The notes beneath the pieces were generated by a model. That model was not told where the DNA came from. It did not search any database and worked only from the letters and a program-made list of their open reading frames with translations. This document shows positions 56,145-64,000 of a DNA stretch of 64,000 bases, in pieces. A program made the translations under genes and the position numbers. Position 1 is the first letter of the stretch, and each line of letters opens with the position of its first letter. The stretch is from Vibrio sp. ES.051 (GTDB lineage Bacteria > Pseudomonadota > Gammaproteobacteria > Enterobacterales > Vibrionaceae), in the NCBI RefSeq assembly GCF_002563795.1, contig NZ_PDJL01000002.1, positions 1 to 64,000 of the forward strand, given 5' to 3'.

Positions 56145-57042
56145 TTTACGAAAGCCCCTTGAACGTTTTTATGAATTTCTACGAAGCGAAAAGGGGTTGA
56201 GCTTACATACTCAACGTAATTACAAACAACAATTAGAAACCATGGCTCAGCACTTAGTTGAAATGGGACTCAAAGATTGGGCTCAAGTCGACGCGGGTTG
56301 GGTGCGTCAACTGGCGGGTAAAGGCATGCGAGAAGGCATGAAAGCCAGTAGCCTAGCGACGCGGCTTTCGTCACTGCGTAGCTTTTTTGATTTTCTTATC
56401 CTTCGAGGTGAAATGTCAGCCAATCCCGCCAAAGGGGTTTCTGCGCCACGCAAGCAGCGTCCGTTACCGAAAAACCTCGATGTGGATGAAGTAAGTCAGT
56501 TACTCGACGTGAATGAAGACGACCCGCTCTCGGTGCGTGATCGTGCAATGATGGAGCTGATGTATGGTGCGGGGTTGCGTTTAGCCGAACTGGTCAGTGT
56601 CGATGTACGCCATGTCCATCTACGCAGTGGCGAACTTCGTGTTATCGGTAAAGGTGATAAAGAACGCAAAGTCCCGTTCTCCGGAATGGCGACCGAGTGG
56701 GTCGCAAAATGGTTGAAAGTGCGTGGCGGCCTTGCGGCGCCGGGTGAGCCTGCGTTGTTTGTCTCCAAGCTGGGCACACGGATCTCGCATCGTAGTGTGC
56801 AAAAACGCATGGCAGAATGGGGACAGAAACAATCGGTCGCCAGTCACATCAGCCCACACAAGTTGCGTCACTCATTTGCGACCCACATGTTGGAATCGAG
56901 CAATAATTTGCGAGCGGTGCAAGAGTTATTAGGCCACGAAAATATCTCGACTACCCAGATTTATACTCACTTGGATTTCCAACATTTGGCGCAAGCCTAT
57001 GACCAAGCACATCCCCGTGCTCGTAAAAAGCGTGGAGGCTGA
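56110..57042 (+). CDS. xerC: Site-specific tyrosine recombinase XerC
   Basis: 310 aa. With XerD it resolves chromosome dimers at dif. In Vibrio the same pair is used by integrative phages such as CTX. Catalytic residues are Arg157 (GAGLRLAEL), His250/Arg253 (HKLRHSFATH), the LLGHENISTT His-region and Tyr285 (TQIYTHL). The SAM-like N-terminal domain spans residues ~12-100. It begins 35 nt inside the end of the DUF484 gene. Confidence 0.97.
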   Translation: MTTTPNTPLPNSLRKPLERFYEFLRSEKGLSLHTQRNYKQQLETMAQHLVEMGLKDWAQVDAGWVRQLAGKGMREGMKASSLATRLSSLRSFFDFLILRGEMSANPAKGVSAPRKQRPLPKNLDVDEVSQLLDVNEDDPLSVRDRAMMELMYGAGLRLAELVSVDVRHVHLRSGELRVIGKGDKERKVPFSGMATEWVAKWLKVRGGLAAPGEPALFVSKLGTRISHRSVQKRMAEWGQKQSVASHISPHKLRHSFATHMLESSNNLRAVQELLGHENISTTQIYTHLDFQHLAQAYDQAHPRARKKRGG

Positions 57043-57049
57043 ATCACCG

Positions 57050-57766
57050 ATGAAATTCTACCGTCGAATCGCGTCTGTTAAGGCGATGACGTTTGACCTC
57101 GACGACACGCTTTATGATAACTATCCGGTAATAGTCCGTATGGAGCGTGAATTACTGACCTGGTTACAGCAAACTCACCCAGCGGTTGCACACATGGGTA
57201 AGGCCGAGTGGTTACAAGTGAAGCGGCATGTTGTGCAGCAGAACCCAGAGTTAAAAAGTGATGTCACGCTGTGGCGTTTGGTGCAGCTTAAACACGGTTT
57301 TCTTCACGCGGGTTATAACGACCAGCAAGCGTTAGCCGCCGCTGAAGAGGGCGTGCAGCTGGCGCTCGACTGGCGCAGCCGATTTTCCGTACCACAGCCA
57401 ACCCTCGACCTGTTAGCGCAACTGGGTGAGCGCATTCCGCTGGTGGCCATCACCAATGGTAACGTCGATGTAGATAAAGTTGGGTTAACGCCGTATTTCC
57501 AATCCGTACTTAAAGCGGGACCCGATGGTTTGGCGAAACCCGCAACGGACATGTTTATTAAGGCGCAGCAGTTTTTAGCTTGTCCGGCAGTGAATATTTT
57601 GCATGTGGGGGATCATTTAGTGACGGATGTGCATGGTGCAAAATCTGCTGGATTTTCAGCTTGTTGGTTTAATGATATGAATAAAAATGTCATGAATAAT
57701 GCAAAAGCACGCATGTTACCTGATGTTGAAATCAACAGTTTGCAGCCGTTACTCACACTTTTTTAA
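57050..57766 (+). CDS. yigB: HAD-superfamily phosphatase YigB
   Basis: 238 aa from ATG 57050, with GGAGG 11 bases upstream. An in-frame ATG at 56999 lies inside xerC and is less likely. HAD motifs are DLDDTLYDN (Asp16, Asp18), TNGN, the KPATDMF Lys and HVGDHLVTDV. E. coli YigB removes the phosphate from the riboflavin precursor 5-amino-6-(5-phosphoribitylamino)uracil. Position after xerC matches the E. coli order. Confidence 0.93.
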   Translation: MKFYRRIASVKAMTFDLDDTLYDNYPVIVRMERELLTWLQQTHPAVAHMGKAEWLQVKRHVVQQNPELKSDVTLWRLVQLKHGFLHAGYNDQQALAAAEEGVQLALDWRSRFSVPQPTLDLLAQLGERIPLVAITNGNVDVDKVGLTPYFQSVLKAGPDGLAKPATDMFIKAQQFLACPAVNILHVGDHLVTDVHGAKSAGFSACWFNDMNKNVMNNAKARMLPDVEINSLQPLLTLF

Positions 57767-57902
57767 TGGCTTTCGCATTAATCCAGTCTGAATTCATTTT
57801 GTGTCTAGAAAAGCAGCGTAAAGCCACGTAAATTATTCACTGTTAAGTAAAAAGTAACGCCACGCGTCGTGGTGAAAACAGTATTACGGCAGTGGTAGGT
57901 GT

Positions 57903-59969
57903 ATGCGATCTTTTTCCAAACTGGTTCACGATGTCAGTCAGCTGAATGATTTTTTAATCGCTTCTCAGATTTCTCCAGATAGACAATGCTTGGTGCAAAT
58001 GTTGTCTACTCAGCCACGAGACCTTACTGCTGTACTCGCAGAGGCCGTTTTAATGGTGGTGCCAAACGCGGATATCATCGGGCACAGCACCCGCAACGTT
58101 ATCCACGAAGGGGAGATATATACTTCAGGCTGTCTCGTTAACCTGATTGAATTTGAGCACACCACAATCACGTCGGCCGTGCAAACCTACTCTTATTCAC
58201 CTGATATCGATGGTGGAGAACTCAAGCGCTCACTCTTATTGCAACACAACTCTCAAGTCATCATCAGTTTTGGCGTGCAAGTTGAGCGTCGTGATTATCC
58301 GCTGTTCCAAACGTTTGCCACTGAGAATGTTGCGCTCTCTGGTGGTTTGGCACAAAGCATCGATGATGGTTGTTGGGTATTGCATCAAAATCAAATTTTC
58401 GAGAACGCCGTTGTGGCGGTCGCTTTGCACAGTGATAGTTTAAAGATATGGACAGACGCGTATTCAGAGTGGAATCCGATTGGTATGCCACACTATGTCA
58501 CTCATGCCAAAGGGACTCGCTTGTATTGCTTAGGCGAAGATAAAGCCCTAGAGGTTTATCAGCGTTATCTGGCGGATGGGCATGATATAACGCTCAGCCA
58601 GCTTCTGAGTTTTCCGTTATACCGAGAATCGCTCGGTCGTAAAGAAGTGTGCAGCGTGACGGACTTGCACTCAGATGGGAGCATGAGTTTTGATAAGCCT
58701 TGGTGTCTTGGTGATGAAGTTCAGTTTTGCTATAACCATCCATCACTGACGCTAGAGCAAGTACGACATGGAGTCGTTGAAATTGGCATGCATCAACCCG
58801 AAGTGGTGATGATTTTCAATTGTGCCTCACGGTTAGACTTCATCGACAGCAGTGATGAGGTGGATGCCTTTAAGGGGATCGCCACCACTTTCGGCAGTTA
58901 TTGCATGGGAGAGTTACATGGAGAGGTGGGTCAGCCCGAAATTCTCCATCACAGTCTGACTTATTTAGCGATGCGAGAAGGGGATGAAGTTCAATCTATC
59001 AATCTTCCTGAGCCCCCGGTTAGTTCCTCCATCTCACCGCTGTTTAGCCTGATCCGGAATGCGATTAGCGATCTCAATAATATGAATGCGCACATGGGCT
59101 ACCAACTGGACAGGCAAACAAAGAAGTTGCAAGAGAGCTATCGTTGCGATAACCGAACCGGATTACAAAACCGCATTGCGTTACAAGAACGGTTAAATAG
59201 CGTTGCTGCCGATGAGCACTTACTGACGATTAAGTTACTTAACTTTAGCCACATTAATGAAAAATATGGTTATCGCGTTGGCGACCAGTTACTGAAAGAT
59301 CTCTCCATGCACTTTACCAACCGACTAAGAAAACGTTTGGGCATGCTTGCCGCTTTGCAGCTCTATAGCATTGGAGTCGGAGAGTGGGCGTTTGTGTTTA
59401 AGGCGGATGTAAGTAGTGAAACCATTAAGCAACACTTTACTCGTTTTGCCGATGCGGTGGAGCAAATCAACTTTGAACCGATGGGTCTACGAGAAATTGA
59501 TTATCTTTCTATTTCTCTGTGCGGAGGTTTGGTCAGTCGTCGAGATTTTCTCTCGGCTTCGCCGGATGAATTATTACTCAAGGGCATAGAAGCCCGTCGT
59601 GCTGGCGTTCGCAGTAATACCCATATCTGTAATGCAAAAGACATCGAAGTCAGCGAAGATGTACGTAAAGAGCAGTTAGGCTGGTTGAGCTGTGTCAGTC
59701 GGGCGATTCTCAAGCAGAACATCCTCACCTATAGTCAGCCAATTGTGCATGCGGACAGTCATCGTTTGGCTAGCCAAGAGTGCTTAGTTCGGATTCAGGA
59801 AGAGGATGGGTCAGTAATTGCACCGGGACATTTTTTACCGATCATTGCAGATACCCATTTGTATACCAGATTGAGTCGTCACATGATTCACGCCACGCTG
59901 CATTACATGCGAGACAAGCAAGGCGACTTCTCGATTAACTTATCTCCGCAAGACTTATTAAGTGATTAG
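57903..59969 (+). CDS. FIST–GGDEF–EAL c-di-GMP signalling protein, truncated at an in-frame stop
   Basis: 688 aa before a TAG at 59967-59969. Residues ~1-370 are a FIST sensory domain (ADIIGHSTRNVIHEGEI, FETFGSYC-like FGSYCMGELHGEVG). A GGDEF domain follows at ~415-565, but its signature is degenerate (GVGEW near residue 490), so cyclase activity is unlikely. An EAL domain begins at ~590 with ECLVRI and NLSPQD, then meets the stop. The same frame continues after the stop with the rest of the EAL domain. The intact gene would be 828 aa. A single C-to-T change (CAG to TAG) would explain the stop. Confidence 0.85.
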   Translation: MRSFSKLVHDVSQLNDFLIASQISPDRQCLVQMLSTQPRDLTAVLAEAVLMVVPNADIIGHSTRNVIHEGEIYTSGCLVNLIEFEHTTITSAVQTYSYSPDIDGGELKRSLLLQHNSQVIISFGVQVERRDYPLFQTFATENVALSGGLAQSIDDGCWVLHQNQIFENAVVAVALHSDSLKIWTDAYSEWNPIGMPHYVTHAKGTRLYCLGEDKALEVYQRYLADGHDITLSQLLSFPLYRESLGRKEVCSVTDLHSDGSMSFDKPWCLGDEVQFCYNHPSLTLEQVRHGVVEIGMHQPEVVMIFNCASRLDFIDSSDEVDAFKGIATTFGSYCMGELHGEVGQPEILHHSLTYLAMREGDEVQSINLPEPPVSSSISPLFSLIRNAISDLNNMNAHMGYQLDRQTKKLQESYRCDNRTGLQNRIALQERLNSVAADEHLLTIKLLNFSHINEKYGYRVGDQLLKDLSMHFTNRLRKRLGMLAALQLYSIGVGEWAFVFKADVSSETIKQHFTRFADAVEQINFEPMGLREIDYLSISLCGGLVSRRDFLSASPDELLLKGIEARRAGVRSNTHICNAKDIEVSEDVRKEQLGWLSCVSRAILKQNILTYSQPIVHADSHRLASQECLVRIQEEDGSVIAPGHFLPIIADTHLYTRLSRHMIHATLHYMRDKQGDFSINLSPQDLLSD

Positions 59970-60389
59970 ACCTTAATGCTGTTGGAGCACCAAATCTGCC
60001 AGCTTAACGATCCAAGGCGGATTGGCTTGGAAGTGTTGGAGTCGGAGCAAATTAAAGACTATGGTCGAATGATCGAAGTATGCAGCCACTTCAGAAGCTT
60101 AGGCGCACGCATCATTGTTGATGACTTTGGTTCCGGTTACTCTAATATTGATGAGATCCTAAAGCTTGAGCCTGAAGTGATAAAGCTCGATGGCAGTTTG
60201 ATTCGCGATATCGATAAAGACTTAAAGCAGCGCAAAATAGCCTCTCAGCTTGTTCGCTTGTGTCAGGTGTTTAATGCTGAGACAGTCGCGGAATTTGTTC
60301 ACAACCGAGAAGTGTGCAAAATCGCACAAGAGATGGGCGTGGATTATTTACAAGGGTACTACTTGGGTGCGCCAACGCGGCTGTTTTAA
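59970..60389 (+). pseudogene. C-terminal EAL-domain remainder after the amber codon
   Basis: In the same frame as the preceding gene. It holds the remaining EAL phosphodiesterase motifs: [19 protein letters not shown] (metal-binding DD), VIKLDGSLI (catalytic-site Lys), TVAEFVH (Glu) and LQGYYLGAP (Gln). An ATG at 59976 gives 137 codons but has no clear Shine-Dalgarno site. Alone this cannot form a full EAL barrel. With the upstream part the catalytic set looks complete. Confidence 0.85.
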
Positions 60390-60392
60390 GCG

Positions 60393-60408
60393 TGTTTCAC
60401 GTGAAACC
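60393..60408. promoter_or_regulatory. parS-like site after the GGDEF-EAL gene
   Basis: TGTTTCACGTGAAACC, 15 of 16 parS positions, in the gap between convergent genes. Confidence 0.75.
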
Positions 60409-60420
60409 ATGACGCATAAA

Positions 60421-60444
60421 AACGCAGCCAGCGCTGCGTTTTTT
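60421..60444 (+). terminator. Intrinsic terminator after the GGDEF-EAL gene
   Basis: Stem AACGCAG/CTGCGTT with a six-base loop and TTTT tail. A-run on the other side allows action on tapT as well. Confidence 0.85.
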
Positions 60445-60470
60445 GTACCAATCGATGGCGTTCGTGACGT

Positions 60471-61067
60471 TTATTGCTTGAGTACATGCCCACTTTTTTC
60501 TGCTTGAAATGCCGCGAGGTAGTGAGTAAACACATTCAGCATTTGCTTTTGGTTGTCTTGTTCACCAAGTTGACCTAACAAATGAGCGACGACTTCAAAC
60601 GTGCACAAATTACCTTGCTGTTGGTTACGTCTGAGCCGATATTGCGAATCGGCCTGCGTAGAAAGTCCCATGGCTGGAATGCCTTCTAACCAGCGACTTT
60701 TATTGATCATCTTGCGCGCTTCTTGCCAAGTGGCATCCAAAACAATAAACAGTGGTTTTTTGTTTTGTTGTTGGGATTGTCGACTCACTTGCTCTAGCGT
60801 CACGCTGTCCTTACTGGGATACAGCAACACAGGATACAGCGTCGGATCCGCGAAGCGTACCAGCAACTCGGCTGGTGGCTGCTTTCTATCCCAAACGGAT
60901 TGTTCCACATTGCAGTGGCAATATTGCAATAGCTTGCCCGTATTGGTGTCGCGCGCCAGTTCGTTCGGATGCATCAACAGCAAGATGGTGTGCTCACTGG
61001 TGAGTGTCGGTAGCAGTGAGCAAATACAGTTGAACTGAAAACCGCAATGAGGACACGGCTGTGACAT
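60471..61067 (-). CDS. tapT: DTW-domain tRNA-uridine aminocarboxypropyltransferase TapT
   Basis: 198 aa. The N-terminal zinc-type Cys pairs CPHCGFQFNCIC, the SAM-binding region LLMHPNELARDTNTGKLL and the family signature VLDATWQEARKM (DTW variant DATW) identify the TapT/YfiP family. It makes acp3U at position 47 of tRNA. Its start codon overlaps the stop of the upstream lipoprotein gene by one base. Confidence 0.92.
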   Translation of the reverse strand: MSQPCPHCGFQFNCICSLLPTLTSEHTILLLMHPNELARDTNTGKLLQYCHCNVEQSVWDRKQPPAELLVRFADPTLYPVLLYPSKDSVTLEQVSRQSQQQNKKPLFIVLDATWQEARKMINKSRWLEGIPAMGLSTQADSQYRLRRNQQQGNLCTFEVVAHLLGQLGEQDNQKQMLNVFTHYLAAFQAEKSGHVLKQ

Positions 61068-62617
61068 TACAAGCGTACTCCTTCACGGGCAGGGCTAATG
61101 CCATCCGAGAACAAACGCACACCGCTGACTTGTTCTGCAGTCGCCGTTGGCGCCATGCTTGGGTTGATTGGGTAGCTGACGCCGGTATATTGCATTACGT
61201 GTTGAGCGGGTGTGGCGCCGCCACCGCTGACATTAAAAATCAGGTCTCGCCAGCCGTGGGATGTGTGCTGGCCGAGCATAATAGGGCTGCGGACTAAGGT
61301 CATACGGCTATTAAAACGCCACTCTTTTTCATGGTTCTCAAATACCAATAAGGTACAGCCACCAGATCCGCACCAATCCAGTTGCACTAGTAATTCTTCA
61401 TTATTATCACCGTTGAGATCGTATGTCAGCCAACGGTATTGGTTGTTATTTGGGTTGGTTTGATGAATGAAAAAGTAGTTGCGCACAGCGGCATCGACCC
61501 TTGAGTCGAACTCCGCGCTAGAAGGTATATCCGCGCTCCCGATAGGCTTACTGGCTCGCTCCGGTGCTCGCTGCTCAATACCTTGATCACGTACGGTTGC
61601 GGGATACAGTACTAAGCCGCCATCCGCAATAGGGTAAACCATGTTGCCGACTTTCTCTTTGGTTGCGGTTAATTGGTTGCCTTCACGGGTGAACAGTCGC
61701 TCTGACATCAAACGTTGCTGTTGGTGATGCGTCATGACCACTTGAACCTGCGATGGACTCAACTGTTGCCAGTAACCACGTTCCACCAGTGGCGCTTGTC
61801 CATTGGCGTAGCTGTATTTGGTCATGGCACTGTGGTCAGAATTTAAAGTCATGCTCACCTCGAAGCCTTGCGATTGGGTCGAAGTTGCCACGTAAGTGTT
61901 GGCCCACTTTAGGCTAGCATCGACATTCGATGCCATGCCACAGCCTTGGTAGGTATCGCCATCATGTTTGAGTGTGGCTTTCCAGCCATACAACGTATCA
62001 CTCATGGTATCTGAGCAGAGATTCTCTGTTAGACGAAGTTCTCCATCCTGTAATTGATAGGTGCGTTGACGGGGTTGGATCTGACTGCTTTGAATCGCTA
62101 GGTTTTCTGCTTCTTCGCCCATTTTCTGGAATGTCAGTCCACGTGATTCAAAGCTAGCCGACCAAGATGGCTCATTACCAAACACACGGGTGGGGTTGTT
62201 CGGTTGACCACAACGATTTGGATTTTCCGCCGTGAGGAAGTTCACTTGTTCGACGACAAAATTGGCATCAAAATCGGCAGAAAATCCGTCGATGCCGGGC
62301 GGATTAAGATGGCCGATCATCTCCCCATACATCGTCTGGTAAGGTTCACTAGTTAACTTGATTGCACGTTGACTTTGCTGAGGTGACAGTTGCAGCCAGT
62401 ACTGCTTATCACTGCCACAGGGCATGATGTATTGGCTTTCATGACCCACAACCACTTTTCCGCGTAACATAAAGGTTTGAGGTTGAATCGTTGTAGGCTT
62501 ATCTAATCTGGCTGGTGGGGCGGTAAGTGTCTCTGGGCCAGATGGTGGCAGTTGCAAACTGCATGCTTGCAGAAGCAGCAGGGTGGCGAACGCCACTGGG
62601 TTTTTCAAAGCCTTCAT
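61067..62617 (-). CDS. Predicted lipoprotein, COG3650-like
   Basis: 516 aa. Signal peptide with lipobox LLQAC (Cys19) predicts lipidation and envelope location. The middle region has FGNEPSWSASFESRGLTFQKMG and later GWKATLKHDGDTYQGCG, typical of the uncharacterised COG3650 lipoprotein domain. The C-terminal part has an FG-GAP/EF-hand-like stretch (DLNGDNNEELLVQLDWCGSGGCTLLVFEN). Six or more cysteines after the lipobox could form disulfides. Function unknown. It is translationally coupled to tapT and divergent from the EVE gene. Confidence 0.8.
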   Translation of the reverse strand: MKALKNPVAFATLLLLQACSLQLPPSGPETLTAPPARLDKPTTIQPQTFMLRGKVVVGHESQYIMPCGSDKQYWLQLSPQQSQRAIKLTSEPYQTMYGEMIGHLNPPGIDGFSADFDANFVVEQVNFLTAENPNRCGQPNNPTRVFGNEPSWSASFESRGLTFQKMGEEAENLAIQSSQIQPRQRTYQLQDGELRLTENLCSDTMSDTLYGWKATLKHDGDTYQGCGMASNVDASLKWANTYVATSTQSQGFEVSMTLNSDHSAMTKYSYANGQAPLVERGYWQQLSPSQVQVVMTHHQQQRLMSERLFTREGNQLTATKEKVGNMVYPIADGGLVLYPATVRDQGIEQRAPERASKPIGSADIPSSAEFDSRVDAAVRNYFFIHQTNPNNNQYRWLTYDLNGDNNEELLVQLDWCGSGGCTLLVFENHEKEWRFNSRMTLVRSPIMLGQHTSHGWRDLIFNVSGGGATPAQHVMQYTGVSYPINPSMAPTATAEQVSGVRLFSDGISPAREGVRL

Positions 62618-62664
62618 GTTATATCTTCCTCATTATTGTTACTCAATCGGCATCGGATGGCATT

Positions 62665-63135
62665 ATGGCATATTGGTTATTTAAAACTGAACCAGATACC
62701 TTTTCTATTGACACGCTTCGAACTCAAAAGGTTTCATGTTGGGAGGGAGTTCGTAATTATCAGGCACGCAATATGCTGCGTGACCAAGTCAAGTTGGGCG
62801 ATTTAGTCCTGATTTATCACTCTTCTTGCAAAAATATTGGCGTTGCCGGTATTGCCAAAGTCGTGAGAGAAGCGTATCCCGACCATTTCCAGTTCGATCC
62901 CGAAAGCGACTACTACGACCCAAAGTCAGATCCAGACAATCCCCGCTGGATTATGGTGGATATCGAATTCGTGCGTAAAACGGCGCGGGTGATTCCGTTA
63001 TCGGTGATGAAAGTGATGCCAGAGCTTGAGAACATGCCACTGGTGAAGCGTGGAAATCGTTTATCGATAATGCCAGTAACGGCAGAAGAGTGGGACGCGA
63101 TTTTGGGCAAAGAGACGTTGCCAAGTCAGCGCTAA
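62665..63135 (+). CDS. EVE-domain protein
   Basis: 156 aa from ATG 62665. The frame is open upstream across the lipoprotein start, but family homology begins at MAYWLFKTEPDTFSIDTL. EVE motifs follow: WEGVRNYQARNMLRD, GDLVLIYHSSCK, GVAGIAKVVREAYPD. The fold is related to PUA/YTH domains that read modified nucleobases in RNA or DNA. This stand-alone type (YpjQ/thymocyte nuclear protein 1-like) has no assigned role in bacteria. Confidence 0.93.
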   Translation: MAYWLFKTEPDTFSIDTLRTQKVSCWEGVRNYQARNMLRDQVKLGDLVLIYHSSCKNIGVAGIAKVVREAYPDHFQFDPESDYYDPKSDPDNPRWIMVDIEFVRKTARVIPLSVMKVMPELENMPLVKRGNRLSIMPVTAEEWDAILGKETLPSQR

Positions 63136-63149
63136 TGGGTTGTACCAAA

Positions 63150-63182
63150 AAGAAAAAAAAAGGGCTGAAGTTGCAGCCCTTT
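63150..63182. terminator. Terminator between the EVE gene and the HAD gene
   Basis: Stem AGGGCTG/CAGCCCT with loop AAGTTG. A long A-run upstream gives a strong T-tail on the minus strand, so it mainly ends the HAD gene. Confidence 0.85.
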
Positions 63183-63197
63183 ATGACGTTGAAGGGG

Positions 63198-64000
63198 TTA
63201 TAACAAATGCTTTTGAAGGTAGTATGCGACCGCATCGTCAGCGTGACTACCAATCACTTCATTATTGGGTAATGCTCGCATTACTTTCTCGTGTGATGTG
63301 CCCATCACCAAGCCTTTACCCGCCATCGACAGCATTTCAACGTCGTTCATCCCGTCGCCAAATGCCACGCAGTTTTCTAGTGTGAGGCCGAGTTTTTCAG
63401 CGACTGCCTGAAGTGCGTGGCCTTTCGAGACGCCAGCACTCATGACTTCCAAGCACCAAGGTGTCGAGAACGCAATATTCAATTTGTCACCAAATTGCTC
63501 ACGCAGTTTGTTCTCAAACACAACCAAGCGTTCGTGGTCTTGCGCGGCGTGAGTAAAGAAAATTTTCGCGATACCATCAGTTGGCGCCTGGTCTTCATCG
63601 AACAACACATAAGTGAATTCGTCATGGAAATCACGCAGTGTTTGATCATCTTTGTTCATTAACCAGCGGTCATCTTGATACATATGAATAAGGATTTCAT
63701 GATCGTGTTTGATCGTGTCGATCACGTCTTGTACCAACTCAGCAGGGACATTTTCGCTGTACATCAATTGATCTTGTTGGTCATGCACTCGAGCACCGTT
63801 TGAGGTGATCATGTAAGCAGGAATGCCCACTTGACGACGAATGCTTGCGACGTCTACGTGGTGACGACCTGTGGCAAAGACAAAGGTATAACCCTGTTCA
63901 TGTAATGCTTTCAGCGTTTCTTTTGAGTAAGCGCTGAGCTGATGATTGGGGGCGAGTAACGTGCCATCCAGATCTGAAGCAACGATTTTAGTGATCTCTT
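63198..64000 (-). CDS. Cof-type HAD-IIB phosphatase (5' end beyond the window)
   Basis: 267 codons are present. The frame continues past position 64000, so the start is missing. HAD motifs are KIVASDLDGTLLA (nucleophile Asp) next to the window edge, ATGR (motif II region), then the C2-type cap, KGHALQAVAEKLG (motif III Lys) and VAFGDGMNDVEML (motif IV). It is a typical sugar-phosphate or FMN/PLP phosphatase of the Cof/YidA/YbhA group. The substrate cannot be inferred. Confidence 0.92.
   Translation of the reverse strand, partial: EITKIVASDLDGTLLAPNHQLSAYSKETLKALHEQGYTFVFATGRHHVDVASIRRQVGIPAYMITSNGARVHDQQDQLMYSENVPAELVQDVIDTIKHDHEILIHMYQDDRWLMNKDDQTLRDFHDEFTYVLFDEDQAPTDGIAKIFFTHAAQDHERLVVFENKLREQFGDKLNIAFSTPWCLEVMSAGVSKGHALQAVAEKLGLTLENCVAFGDGMNDVEMLSMAGKGLVMGTSHEKVMRALPNNEVIGSHADDAVAYYLQKHLL

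Overview
The window is chromosomal DNA from a gammaproteobacterium of the genus Vibrio, very probably from the origin-proximal part of chromosome I. The evidence is the rRNA sequence, the Vibrio-type gene neighbourhoods (uvrD–csrB–ggt, rhlB–gppA/trxA/rho/ubiD/fre, hemCDXY/cyaA/cyaY/lptM/lysA/dapF/xerC/yigB), and several copies of the 16-bp chromosomal parS palindrome TGTTTCACGTGAAACA. Species cannot be named from the sequence alone.

Layout. 1–4500: 3' part of a first rRNA operon (16S end, tRNA-Ile, tRNA-Ala, 23S, 5S, tRNA-Ser). 5219–12177: fluC/crcB, then a TPP-riboswitch-controlled thiCEFSGH operon for thiamine synthesis, with one parS inside thiE and one just after thiH. 12277–16883: M24 aminopeptidase, a divergent LysR/MFS exporter pair, and a small H-NS-like oligomerisation-domain protein. 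16909–19341: a leftward four-gene bufferin-type RiPP operon (bufA1-bufB-bufC-bufD). Its DoxX gene carries a one-base frameshift and a parS-like site lies within bufB. 19623–29274: uvrD, a GGA-rich CsrB-family sRNA on the minus strand, ggt, a LysE exporter with an AraC regulator, rarD, recQ and a DUF3630 gene. 29473–30183: a preQ1-I-like riboswitch overlapping the Shine-Dalgarno site of yhhQ. 30352–39112: rhlB–gppA (minus), then trxA, rho, a hypothetical secreted protein, and ubiD–ferredoxin–fre.

39200–44975 holds a complete second rRNA operon (P1/P2 promoters, 16S, tRNA-Ala, tRNA-Glu, 23S, 5S, tRNA-Asp) in the same orientation as the first. 45746–49810: hemCDXY (minus), divergent from cyaA with a conserved CRP site. 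52759–57766: cyaY (minus), then lptM-lysA-dapF-DUF484-xerC-yigB. 57903–60389: a FIST–GGDEF–EAL signalling gene broken by an in-frame amber codon. 60471–64000: tapT, a lipoprotein, an EVE-domain gene and the 3' part of a Cof-type HAD phosphatase that runs off the window end.

Most genes are core housekeeping. The most notable items are the bufferin operon, the CsrB-like RNA, the parS cluster, the two riboswitches, an internal duplication in UbiD, the ThiE N-terminal extension, and a set of likely base-level lesions. These lesions are three homopolymer indels in the first rRNA operon, the bufD frameshift and the amber codon in the c-di-GMP gene. Some may be sequencing errors rather than biology. 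No CRISPR array, insertion sequence or prophage was seen.
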